The notes beneath the pieces are model-generated. The model had not been told where the DNA came from. It did not search any database and saw nothing but the letters and a program-made list of their open reading frames with translations. Shown here piece by piece: positions 35,843 to 42,995 of a stretch of 64,000 nt of DNA. The stretch comes from Clostridium_AD sp937920395 (GTDB lineage: Bacteria > Bacillota > Clostridia > Clostridiales > Clostridiaceae): NCBI GenBank assembly GCA_052274345.1, contig DAVZGP010000002.1:84690-148689 (forward strand), read 5' to 3'. The position numbers and the translations under genes are program-made. The stretch's first letter is position 1. The number at the start of each line of letters is the position of its first letter.

Positions 35843-36247
35843 TTACCTCCCTCCACTTATAACATAACTGGTAAGTGAAATCTTACTATTAACTTGACTT
35901 ACAAGTGCATCATACATTAAACTATTTGCAGCTTGATTAGTCATTTCTAAATCTATATCAACGTTATTACCGTCTTGCCTCGCGCTGGTATCCACATCTC
36001 TTTGTACTTTAATTTCTCCATTACCACTACTTGCTTGTATGTCTTTCTCATTGTCAGTTTTCATTGTATCTGCAGCCATGTTGTCATTTAAAGTATCCTC
36101 AAAGGTAACATAGAGCCCTTTATAGTTTTTTGTATTAATATTTGCAATATTATTTGCGCTAACTTTACTTCTAAGTGTTGAGGCCTCCATACTTTTTTTA
36201 AGTAAACTATATGTGTCTCCACTTGTAGAACTTCCAATTACATTCAC
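35843..36247 (-). CDS. flgB: Flagellar proximal rod protein FlgB
   Basis: About 134 aa. The rod motif STLRSKVSANNIANINTKNYKG is near the N-terminus and the C-terminal part has DIDLEMTNQAANSLMYDALV. It is the first gene of the long flagellar operon. The start is uncertain: GGAG at 36257-36260 fits a GTG at 36247 (9-nt spacer) best. In-frame ATGs at 36253, 36256 and 36262 lie too close to or before it. Confidence 0.92.
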   Translation of the reverse strand: MNVIGSSTSGDTYSLLKKSMEASTLRSKVSANNIANINTKNYKGLYVTFEDTLNDNMAADTMKTDNEKDIQASSGNGEIKVQRDVDTSARQDGNNVDIDLEMTNQAANSLMYDALVSQVNSKISLTSYVISGGR

Positions 36248-36262
36248 AATCATCATCTCCAT

Positions 36263-36689
36263 TAATTTAGAGTTAGATTAATACATATTCGCTTATATAC
36301 TAATTTTCTACTATTCTTTACTTATAATAGCTAAATTTTCTCATCATGAGAATATATTCCACTTTATAATTATTATTATATACTATTTGTTTATTTTAGT
36401 GAATATATTTTTATTAATTTATGTTAACACAATAAAATTAAAATGATAAGTTACCAAATAACACTACTAAAATGCTTATTTATAAGCTTATGTTTATTTG
36501 CTAATAGTTTCTGTGATGCTTACTGTTGTTTATTTATATACTATTAATCATCTATAAATTGACTGTTTTCGTAAAATAAAATACTTCTACACTCATATCA
36601 TAAATTATTACCCTATTATTAAATACGCAATTTTCTACTTTAAGTTGCAAAAACTTCAAAAAATAAATAAAGAACTCAAAATGAGTTCT
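36263..36689 (-). promoter_or_regulatory. 427-nt control region before the long flagellar operon
   Basis: No open frame or RNA gene was recognised. The right end holds the terminator of the divergent flagellin gene (36669-36690). The left part holds a SigA-type promoter (36375-36403) and an AT-rich leader of about 100 nt before flgB. The 36404-36668 stretch is very AT-rich and unexplained. It could hold sites for master regulators such as CodY, Spo0A or SigH-dependent control, but I see no site I can name. Confidence 0.5.
36375..36403 (-). promoter_or_regulatory. SigA-type promoter of the flgB operon
   Basis: Minus strand TTCACT (36403-36398), exactly 17 nt, then a perfect TATAAT (36380-36375). 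No FliA-type consensus was found here, which fits an early-class operon that itself encodes FliA. Confidence 0.6.
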
Positions 36690-36690
36690 T
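36669..36690 (-). terminator. Terminator of the divergent flagellin gene
   Basis: AAAGAACTCA / TGAGTTCTTT with a 3-nt loop at the stop codon, followed on the minus strand by TTATTTATTTTTTG. Confidence 0.8.
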
Positions 36691-37532
36691 TATCTGCTTC
36701 TAATATTTTCTAGTATTCGTAGTGCATCTTGTGGTAATTTATTTGATTGAACCATCATTGCATTTCCAGCTTCTATAAGTATATCATTCTTAGAATATTC
36801 CATCATTTCTACAGCTAAATCTGCATCTCGTATACTACTATCAGCAGATTCTACCTTTTCTGATATTTCCATGGATGAATCGTAATTACTCTCAAATCTA
36901 TTTTCTAACGCTCCATATTTACTTCCAACACTCATAATATCATGAAGAGCACTATCTATAAGTTTAAGTGAATTGTCTACGCTTTTTACATTTACATTTA
37001 ATACATCTCCAGTCTTTAAGCCTAATCCTTTTGAGGTTAAATCACTTTTTGGTATACTAGCTGTATCTCCAACACTTGCACCAATTAACATTTCTATATT
37101 AATACTACCGTCATTTGCTCCACCAGTTAGAAGTTTCACACCATTAAACTCAGTATTGTTTGCCATATCATTAGCTCCCTCTAACATTTGGTTTATTTCA
37201 GTTTGAATATTTGCTTTATCAGAATCTGTTGTAACTCCCCCAGCTTGAACAAGTAAGTCCCTAACTCTTTGCAGACTACTAGTGATTTCAGAAATACCAC
37301 CCTCTGCGGTTTGAAGCATACTAACCCCATCTTGAGTATTCTGCCCCGCCACTTGGAGCCCTCTTATTTGCATTCTAAATCTCTCACTTTGAGCAATTGC
37401 ATTCGGATTATCTTTCGCACTATTTATCTTAATTCCAGAAGATATATGCTCTAAAGCAGATCCCTGTTTTATAAGATTTTTGCTATATTCCCTATATATT
37501 TTTAAAGATGCTATATTATTATTTATTATCAT
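36690..37532 (-). CDS. Divergent flagellin paralogue
   Basis: 280 aa, clearly a flagellin: MIINNNIASLKIYREYSKNL at the N-terminus, LEHISSGIKINSAKDNPNAIA, LQTAEGGISEITSSLQRVRDL, and a C-terminus IRDADLAVEMMEYSKNDILIEA. It differs strongly from the three tandem flagellins downstream of 38274 and has a very short central domain. It starts MIINNN rather than MIINHN. Its leader lacks the CsrA-type hairpin that all three others share, and its ribosome binding site (GGAG) is ordinary. It may be a minor filament or hook-proximal flagellin, which is inference. Confidence 0.9.
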   Translation of the reverse strand: MIINNNIASLKIYREYSKNLIKQGSALEHISSGIKINSAKDNPNAIAQSERFRMQIRGLQVAGQNTQDGVSMLQTAEGGISEITSSLQRVRDLLVQAGGVTTDSDKANIQTEINQMLEGANDMANNTEFNGVKLLTGGANDGSINIEMLIGASVGDTASIPKSDLTSKGLGLKTGDVLNVNVKSVDNSLKLIDSALHDIMSVGSKYGALENRFESNYDSSMEISEKVESADSSIRDADLAVEMMEYSKNDILIEAGNAMMVQSNKLPQDALRILENIRSR

Positions 37533-37702
37533 AAAATCAACTCCATTAAAGTATTCTTAATATATTTAATTTGTGGTTTCACTTAATACTTCGTCTAAAT
37601 AGTTGATAACTTTATATAAATCTTTATATTTCTTCATTAGTTTTTATAATTTCATGTTTTACTTTTCTTGCACAGTATAAAAAAACTATCTATAACAACA
37701 AA

Positions 37703-37742
37703 ATGAGCATAAGTAGCTAATTATATAGCCACTTATGCTCAT
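37703..37742 (-). terminator. Intrinsic terminator at the end of the 147-aa gene
   Basis: ATGAGCATAAGT...GCTA pairs with TAGC...ACTTATGCTCAT, overlapping the stop codon, followed on the minus strand by TTTTGTTGTTATAG. Confidence 0.8.
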
Positions 37743-38182
37743 CCTAATTTTTTACCACCCTTTGTTCTTCTACTATCACTCTCTATTGCGCTAACCTGTG
37801 CTGCTAAAGTGTCTAACCTATCATTTAACCTGTTTTGTTCTTTTGGATTAAGACTATTCAGCTGTCTACCTTGTTCCTCTATCTCTCTCATTTGTAAAAG
37901 TTTCACTTCTTTAAGGTTAAGCATCTTCTGTTTGTCCTTTGCCCATTTCAGTTCCTGCTGTAGTTGTTTATTTTCTGCTTCATTCTTATCCTTTTGCACA
38001 CCTGCAACTACATCTAAATTCTGTCCTACATTAGCATCTATCGCAACATTGTGTGTTGATTTTATAATTTGTTTATCATTTTCTTTTTCTATATCAATAG
38101 ATGTTGTCTTAGGTACTACTATAGCAGCAGATTGTTGAACCTTTGTTTGAATGTCTACCCTTGATAGTGGTGTAATATCCAT
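37739..38182 (-). CDS. Unknown coiled-coil protein between flagellin genes
   Basis: 147 aa, not recognised. The N-terminal half is flexible, rich in Val, Lys and Asp. The C-terminal half (about 70-135) is a Gln/Lys/Glu-rich coiled coil (ENKQLQQELKWAKDKQKML, IEEQGRQLNSLNPKEQNRLNDRL). No membrane segment or signal peptide. It starts MDITPLSRVDIQTKVQQ, reminiscent of the flexible N-termini of export substrates such as FlaG or FliK, but this is inference. Only about 30 nt separate it from the strong flagellin terminator, so it must rely on read-through. AGGAGG ribosome binding site. Confidence 0.75.
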   Translation of the reverse strand: MDITPLSRVDIQTKVQQSAAIVVPKTTSIDIEKENDKQIIKSTHNVAIDANVGQNLDVVAGVQKDKNEAENKQLQQELKWAKDKQKMLNLKEVKLLQMREIEEQGRQLNSLNPKEQNRLNDRLDTLAAQVSAIESDSRRTKGGKKLG

Positions 38183-38214
38183 ATGATTACCTCCTATCTA
38201 CTATTTATTATTTT

Positions 38215-38246
38215 AAAAAAGGAGCCAGAGTTTTCACCCTGACTCC
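38215..38246 (-). terminator. Strong terminator after the third tandem flagellin
   Basis: Minus strand GGAGTCAGGG pairs with CTCTGGCTCC around a 6-nt loop, followed by TTTTTT. Confidence 0.92.
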
Positions 38247-38273
38247 TTAATGTTACTATTACAAATTCTTCAA

Positions 38274-39503
38274 TTATCTTAATAATGCAAGAACTTGTTG
38301 TGGTTGTTGATTAGCTTGAACAAGCATTGCTTGAGCAGCCTGATTAAGAATATTATTCTTTGAGAATGTAGACATTTCTTTAGCCATATCTACGTCTCTA
38401 ATTCTTGATTCAGCTGAAGTTAAGTTTTCACTTGATGTTCCAAGATTAGCTATTGTATGATCTAATCTGTTTGAATAAGCACCAAGTTTTGCTCTCTCAC
38501 CTGATACTGTAGCTGTAGCATTATCAAGAACCTTAATTGCTGCTGAAGAACTAGCTGATGTAGATAAATCAAGAGCATGTTCTCCAGCTGTTGAAACATC
38601 TGATAAATCATTAGCTGTTCCAGTAGCTACGTAAGAAGCTCCGTAGACTGATGTGCTTGTACCTGCAGCTCCTGCTAATCCTAAAGCAGAAGAACGCATA
38701 TCGGTAAAGCTAGCAGTAAACTGTTGGTCCTTATTTGCACCTATTTGAAATGTAAATGCTGATGATGCTGCTTTTTTATCTACTCCAGCAGTAGTTGCAG
38801 CAACTGCACCTGCACCGGTAGCAGTTGGAAGAGTAGCTGAATAATGTCCTGATTTCTGTGTTAGTGTTAGTACAGCACCAGAACCAGACGCAGTGTATTT
38901 TGAAGCTAATTCAGGAGTATTGCCAATTAAAGTTGCTAATTCAGTAGCATCTTTAAAGTTTGTAACTCCACCACCAGTAGCATTATATGTTAATGTCTTT
39001 CCATCAAGCACTACATCAGCAGTAGTTACGCCTGAAACTGTAAAGACACCAGCTGAACCTGTTGTAGGTCCTGTTACAACGCCTGCTGTACCATCAAGTA
39101 AATTTTGAGTATTAAACTGAGTAGTGTTACCAATTCTGCTTGTTTCTGAAGTTAACTGATTCATTTCCTTTTGTATTTGTGTTCTATCCTCAGTTGTATT
39201 AGTATCATTAGAACCTTGAACTGCAAGTTCTCTCATTCTTTGAAGAATTGAAGTAGTTTCATTTAATGCGCCTTCTCCAGTTCCTATCATTGAAATTCCA
39301 TCTTGAGCATTAGCTGAAGCTTGGTCTAATCCTCTGATTTGCCCTCTCATTTTCTCTGATATAGCAAGACCTGCTGCATCGTCTCCAGCCTTGTTAATTC
39401 TAAGACCTGAAGAAAGTTTTTCCATTGATTTTGAAGCTGTTGAAGCGTTTATACCCATATTTCTTGTAGCATTCATTGCACCTAAGTTGTGATTGATTAT
39501 CAT
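38274..39503 (-). CDS. fliC: Flagellin (tandem copy 3)
   Basis: 409 aa filament subunit. The first ~140 residues (MIINHNLGAMNATRNMGINA to FNTQNLLDG) and the last ~110 (EHALDLSTS to QQPQQVLALLR) are essentially the same as in the other two tandem copies; only the middle (about 145-290) differs. These conserved ends form the D0/D1 core, and the variable middle forms the exposed D2 domain. The AAGGAGG ribosome binding site and the CsrA-type hairpin are conserved. No own promoter is seen; it is probably read from the 42579 promoter. Confidence 0.95.
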   Translation of the reverse strand: MIINHNLGAMNATRNMGINASTASKSMEKLSSGLRINKAGDDAAGLAISEKMRGQIRGLDQASANAQDGISMIGTGEGALNETTSILQRMRELAVQGSNDTNTTEDRTQIQKEMNQLTSETSRIGNTTQFNTQNLLDGTAGVVTGPTTGSAGVFTVSGVTTADVVLDGKTLTYNATGGGVTNFKDATELATLIGNTPELASKYTASGSGAVLTLTQKSGHYSATLPTATGAGAVAATTAGVDKKAASSAFTFQIGANKDQQFTASFTDMRSSALGLAGAAGTSTSVYGASYVATGTANDLSDVSTAGEHALDLSTSASSSAAIKVLDNATATVSGERAKLGAYSNRLDHTIANLGTSSENLTSAESRIRDVDMAKEMSTFSKNNILNQAAQAMLVQANQQPQQVLALLR

Positions 39504-39529
39504 AATAAATTCCTCCTTGAATTTTTAGT

Positions 39530-39545
39530 AGGACATCCTTGTCCT
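39530..39545 (-). promoter_or_regulatory. CsrA-type hairpin, flagellin copy 3 leader
   Basis: Minus strand AGGACAAGGATGTCCT: stem GGACA/TGTCC with AGGA in the loop. ACAAGGATGT equals the CsrA SELEX core. The second GGA site is the Shine-Dalgarno AAGGAGGA at 39511-39518. Confidence 0.8.
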
Positions 39546-39609
39546 CTATTTGTTGTCTATAGTTAAGCTCATCGCAAAGCTATGCTAACTAATTTGCTAA
39601 AATTAAGAC

Positions 39610-39639
39610 CTGAAAATTGAGAAATGTCTCAGCTTTCAG
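39610..39639 (-). terminator. Imperfect hairpin between flagellin copies 2 and 3
   Basis: Minus strand CTGAAAGCTGAG pairs 10 of 12 with CTCAATTTTCAG. Little T run follows, so termination is probably partial, allowing read-through to copy 3. Confidence 0.55.
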
Positions 39640-39651
39640 TGAGTTTTTTAA

Positions 39652-40962
39652 TTATCTTAATAATGCAAGAACTTGTTGTGGTTGTTGATTAGCTTGAACA
39701 AGCATTGCTTGAGCAGCCTGATTAAGAATATTATTCTTTGAGAATGTAGACATTTCTTTTGCCATATCTACGTCTCTAATTCTTGATTCAGCAGTTGTTA
39801 AATTTTCGCTTGATGTTCCTAAATTAGCTATTGTATGATCTAATCTGTTTGAATATGCACCAAGTTTTGCTCTTTCTCCTGAAACTGTTGCTGTTGCTTC
39901 ATCAAGCACCTTAATTGCTGCTGAAGAATTTGCTGAAGTAGATAAATCAAGAGCATGTTCACCAGTTTTTGAAACATCTGATAAATCATTAGCTGTTCCA
40001 GTAGCTACATATTTAGCTCCAGAAACATCAGCATTTGTACCTGTTGCTGATCCTCCTGCTGTTCCCGCTAATCCTAAGGCAGAAGAACGCATATCTGTAA
40101 AGCTAGCAGTAAAAGTTTGACTTTGATTTGCACCAATTTGGAATGTAAATGCTGATGATGCTGCAGTACCTGCTACCACATTTGTTCCACCAGTTAAAGC
40201 CGCAGAAGTTGCAGCTGAAGCTGTAGCTACAGCCGTACTAGAAACAGCTACAGTTTGAGTGAATCCATTTGTAGCTAATTGTGCGTCTATTGCTGTTTTA
40301 GCACTTCCCGCACTTGCAAAAGTACCTAAGGTATCAGTATCATTAAAGTCACCGTTTAGAGTAATAATTTTTCCAGTCGTATCTATTGAAGCAGAAGTAC
40401 TAGTTCCATCTGCTACTGTACCCAATTTAATTGTATATCCATTTAAAGCTGATCCTGGACTAAAATCAAATTTTAAGCCACCAACAGTTACTTGAGCTGC
40501 TGCCACTGCAGGTACAACTGGTGCAGCTGCTGTTTTAACTCCTGCTGTACCATCAAGCAAATTTTGAGTATTAAACTGAGTAGTATTTCCAATTCTGCTT
40601 GTTTCTGAAGTCAACTGATTCATTTCCTTTTGTATTTGTGTTCTATCTTCAGTTGTATTAGTATCATTAGAACCTTGAACTGCAAGTTCTCTCATTCTTT
40701 GTAAAATTGAAGTAGTTTCATTTAGTGCACCTTCACCAGTTCCAATCATTGATATGCCATCTTGAGCATTAGCTGAAGCTTGGTCTAATCCTCTGATTTG
40801 TCCTCTCATTTTTTCAGAGATTGCAAGACCTGCTGCATCATCTCCAGCCTTGTTAATTCTAAGACCTGATGAAAGTTTTTCCATTGATTTTGAAGCTGTT
40901 GAAGCGTTTATTCCCATATTTCTTGTAGCATTCATTGCACCTAAGTTGTGATTGATTATCAT
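39652..40962 (-). CDS. fliC: Flagellin (tandem copy 2)
   Basis: 436 aa, the longest of the three. N- and C-terminal cores match copies 1 and 3. The central domain (about 140-300) is unrelated in detail, with Ala/Thr-rich stretches (VKTAAAPVVPAVAAAQVTVG, TASAATSAALTGG). The leader carries the same 16-nt hairpin and ribosome binding site. The upstream spacing of 141 nt to copy 1 contains a hairpin but no FliA-type promoter that I could find. Confidence 0.95.
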   Translation of the reverse strand: MIINHNLGAMNATRNMGINASTASKSMEKLSSGLRINKAGDDAAGLAISEKMRGQIRGLDQASANAQDGISMIGTGEGALNETTSILQRMRELAVQGSNDTNTTEDRTQIQKEMNQLTSETSRIGNTTQFNTQNLLDGTAGVKTAAAPVVPAVAAAQVTVGGLKFDFSPGSALNGYTIKLGTVADGTSTSASIDTTGKIITLNGDFNDTDTLGTFASAGSAKTAIDAQLATNGFTQTVAVSSTAVATASAATSAALTGGTNVVAGTAASSAFTFQIGANQSQTFTASFTDMRSSALGLAGTAGGSATGTNADVSGAKYVATGTANDLSDVSKTGEHALDLSTSANSSAAIKVLDEATATVSGERAKLGAYSNRLDHTIANLGTSSENLTTAESRIRDVDMAKEMSTFSKNNILNQAAQAMLVQANQQPQQVLALLR

Positions 40963-40988
40963 AATAAATTCCTCCTTGAATTTTTAGT

Positions 40989-41004
40989 AGGACATCCTTG
41001 TCCT
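40989..41004 (-). promoter_or_regulatory. CsrA-type hairpin, flagellin copy 2 leader
   Basis: Same 16-nt hairpin, AGGACAAGGATGTCCT on the minus strand, 26 nt before the ATG; the second GGA site is AAGGAGGA at 40970-40977. Confidence 0.8.
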
Positions 41005-41062
41005 CCATTGGTTATTTATGATTAAATTCTATTTATATTGACTGTTAGTTAACATTAAGATC

Positions 41063-41090
41063 TGAAAGCTGAAAAATATATCAGCTTTCA
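41063..41090 (-). terminator. Hairpin between flagellin copies 1 and 2
   Basis: Minus strand TGAAAGCTGA pairs perfectly with TCAGCTTTCA. The following T content is weak, so it may stabilise the mRNA end or partly terminate. Confidence 0.6.
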
Positions 41091-41103
41091 ATAAGTTTTT
41101 AAA

Positions 41104-42327
41104 TTATCTTAATAATGCAAGGACTTGTTGTGGTTGTTGATTAGCTTGAACAAGCATTGCTTGAGCAGCCTGATTAAGAATATTATTCTTTGAGAATGTA
41201 GACATTTCTTTAGCCATATCTACGTCTCTAATTCTTGATTCAGCAGATGTTAAGTTTTCGCTTGATGTTCCTAAGTTAGCTATTGTATGGTCTAATCGGT
41301 TTGAGAAAGCACCAAGTTTTGCTCTTTCTCCAGATACTGTAGCTGTAGCATTATCAAGAACCTTAATTGCTGCTGAAGAACTTGCTGATGTAGATAAATC
41401 AAGAGCATGTTCACCAGCTGTTGAAACATCTGATAAATCATTAGCTGTTCCAGTAGCTACATAAGTAGCTCCATAGACTGATGTTGCTGTGCCTGCAGCT
41501 CCTGCTAATCCTAAAGCAGAAGAACGCATATCAGTAAAGGTAGCCGTAAATGTTTGGCTTTGATTTGCACCAATTTGGAATGTAAATGCTGATGATGCAG
41601 CTGTTTTATCTACTCCAGCTGTAGTTTGAGCAGCCGTTATACCTGTAGCTGTTGGTAATGTCGCTGAATAATTTCCAGATTTTTGAGTTAATGTAAGTGA
41701 AGTACCTGTTACTAAGCTTACCCCATATTTAGAATTTAAAGCAGCATTTCCTGCAATTTTTGTTGATAAATCGGTGATGCAAGCTGCTGTAGTTCCGCCC
41801 ACAAGTGTAAGTGTTGTACCATCAATCGTAACATCACCGGCTGCTAGTGAAGCATTTGTTAGTGTATATGCACCAGCCGAACCTGTTGTAGGTCCTGTTT
41901 TAACTCCTGCAGTACCATCAAGTAAGTTCTGAGTATTAAACTGAGTAGTATTACCAATTCTGCTTGTTTCTGAAGTTAACTGATTCATTTCCTTTTGTAT
42001 TTGTGTTCTATCTTCTGTTGTATTTGTATCATTAGAACCTTGAACTGCAAGTTCTCTCATTCTTTGTAAAATTGAAGTAGTTTCATTTAATGCACCTTCA
42101 CCAGTTCCAATCATTGAAATACCATCTTGAGCATTAGCTGAAGCTTGGTCTAATCCTCTAATTTGTCCTCTCATTTTTTCAGAGATTGCAAGACCTGCTG
42201 CATCGTCTCCTGCTTTGTTAATTCTAAGACCAGATGAAAGTTTTTCCATTGATTTTGAAGCTGTTGAAGCATTTATACCCATATTTCTTGTAGCATTCAT
42301 TGCACCTAAGTTGTGATTGATTATCAT
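41104..42327 (-). CDS. fliC: Flagellin (tandem copy 1)
   Basis: 407 aa. Conserved D0/D1 ends as in copies 2 and 3, with a middle domain closest to copy 3 (shared VTGPTTGSAG-like start and TLTQKSG-YSATLPTATG segment), so copies 1 and 3 are the nearer pair. It is the promoter-proximal flagellin, with a FliA-type promoter at 42579-42605 and a long ~240-nt leader containing the CsrA-type hairpin. It is exported with FliS and capped by FliD. Confidence 0.96.
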   Translation of the reverse strand: MIINHNLGAMNATRNMGINASTASKSMEKLSSGLRINKAGDDAAGLAISEKMRGQIRGLDQASANAQDGISMIGTGEGALNETTSILQRMRELAVQGSNDTNTTEDRTQIQKEMNQLTSETSRIGNTTQFNTQNLLDGTAGVKTGPTTGSAGAYTLTNASLAAGDVTIDGTTLTLVGGTTAACITDLSTKIAGNAALNSKYGVSLVTGTSLTLTQKSGNYSATLPTATGITAAQTTAGVDKTAASSAFTFQIGANQSQTFTATFTDMRSSALGLAGAAGTATSVYGATYVATGTANDLSDVSTAGEHALDLSTSASSSAAIKVLDNATATVSGERAKLGAFSNRLDHTIANLGTSSENLTSAESRIRDVDMAKEMSTFSKNNILNQAAQAMLVQANQQPQQVLALLR

Positions 42328-42353
42328 AATAAATTCCTCCTTGAATTTTTAGT

Positions 42354-42369
42354 AGGACATCCTTGTCCT
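42354..42369 (-). promoter_or_regulatory. CsrA-type hairpin, flagellin copy 1 leader
   Basis: AGGACAAGGATGTCCT on the minus strand, 26 nt before the ATG, with a second GGA site AAGGAGGA at 42335-42342 that is also the Shine-Dalgarno. This is the two-site layout known for the Bacillus subtilis hag leader. Confidence 0.82.
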
Positions 42370-42578
42370 CTATTGGTTATTTATAGTTAAGTTCGCTCTG
42401 AGCTAAACTACCTAATTTGTTGAACTGTTTTGTCATCATGTTGCTTTCTTTGCTTGCTTTCATCATCTTGCGATATCAAGGCTTTCAGAGCATTGTAAAC
42501 ATCAAGTTGATTTGTAGCAAGTTGGCAACCTTCTAACCTAATTATTTAATTTTTTCTTTGTTTTTGTTACTACTATAT

Positions 42579-42605
42579 ATATCGCTATGATTAATAATAA
42601 CTTTA
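42579..42605 (-). promoter_or_regulatory. FliA (sigma-28) promoter for the flagellin array
   Basis: TAAA (42605-42602), exactly 15 nt, then AGCGATAT (42586-42579). Consensus is TAAA-N15-GCCGATAA; the CGATA core matches. It starts 20 nt beyond the fliT-like stop. Confidence 0.75.
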
Positions 42606-42624
42606 TACTTTTTTAAAATATATT

Positions 42625-42960
42625 TTATATTTTTTTACTTAAAAAAACTGATTTAGATGGAAATTTGTTATAACCCATCATTCCTGTCTGTCTTTTTTTA
42701 CTTTTTTTAATGTTTTCTAATAAAGCATCTTTTTTATCTTTCATTCTAGCTTCTAAATCTTTCTCTAAGTTTTCTATTTCATACTGTAAATATAATTTAT
42801 TAAGTTCGACTTTTGTATAATTAATTTTATTCATATTATCTAAACTCAATTGCCTTTTCTGAAAGATTTCATCTAGTTTTTCGTATTTTTCTGCTTTTAC
42901 TGTTTCAATAATAGTCAGAGTAATATTTTTATATTCTATAAAACTTTCCTCTAAGTTCAA
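42625..42960 (-). CDS. FliT-like flagellar chaperone
   Basis: 111 aa, all-helical and highly charged (LEESFIEYKNITLTIIETVKAEKYEKLDEIFQ, then ENLEKDLEARMKDKKDALLEN). Size, helical content and place after fliS-fliD fit FliT, the export chaperone of FliD. Sequence identity within FliT is too low to be certain by eye. The start is a TTG with AGGTGA upstream. It is followed by the flagellin promoter. Confidence 0.65.
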   Translation of the reverse strand: MNLEESFIEYKNITLTIIETVKAEKYEKLDEIFQKRQLSLDNMNKINYTKVELNKLYLQYEIENLEKDLEARMKDKKDALLENIKKSKKRQTGMMGYNKFPSKSVFLSKKI

Positions 42961-42995
42961 TTTATCACCTGCTTTATATTAGATATTTATTTCAT

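Larger units (their letters stand above)
42328..42624 (-). promoter_or_regulatory. Long leader and promoter region of flagellin copy 1
   Basis: 297 nt without an intact gene. From the right it holds the FliA-type promoter (42579-42605), a GC-richer stretch (about 42412-42545) that stays open for 42 codons but lacks a start codon, and a ~60-nt segment homologous to the copy 3 leader (both contain AACTTAACTATA-like and CAATAGAGG/AAATAGAGG strings), ending in the CsrA-type hairpin and ribosome binding site. Confidence 0.65.

Noticed and set aside
37576..37605. FliA-type promoter for the divergent flagellin (TAAA-N15-GACGAAGT)
   Set aside because: The spacing fits but only about four of eight -10 positions match, too weak to list.
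42412..42545. Small protein gene in the flagellin leader
   Set aside because: Forty-two open codons but no ATG, GTG or TTG near the beginning and no ribosome binding site, so not called as a gene.
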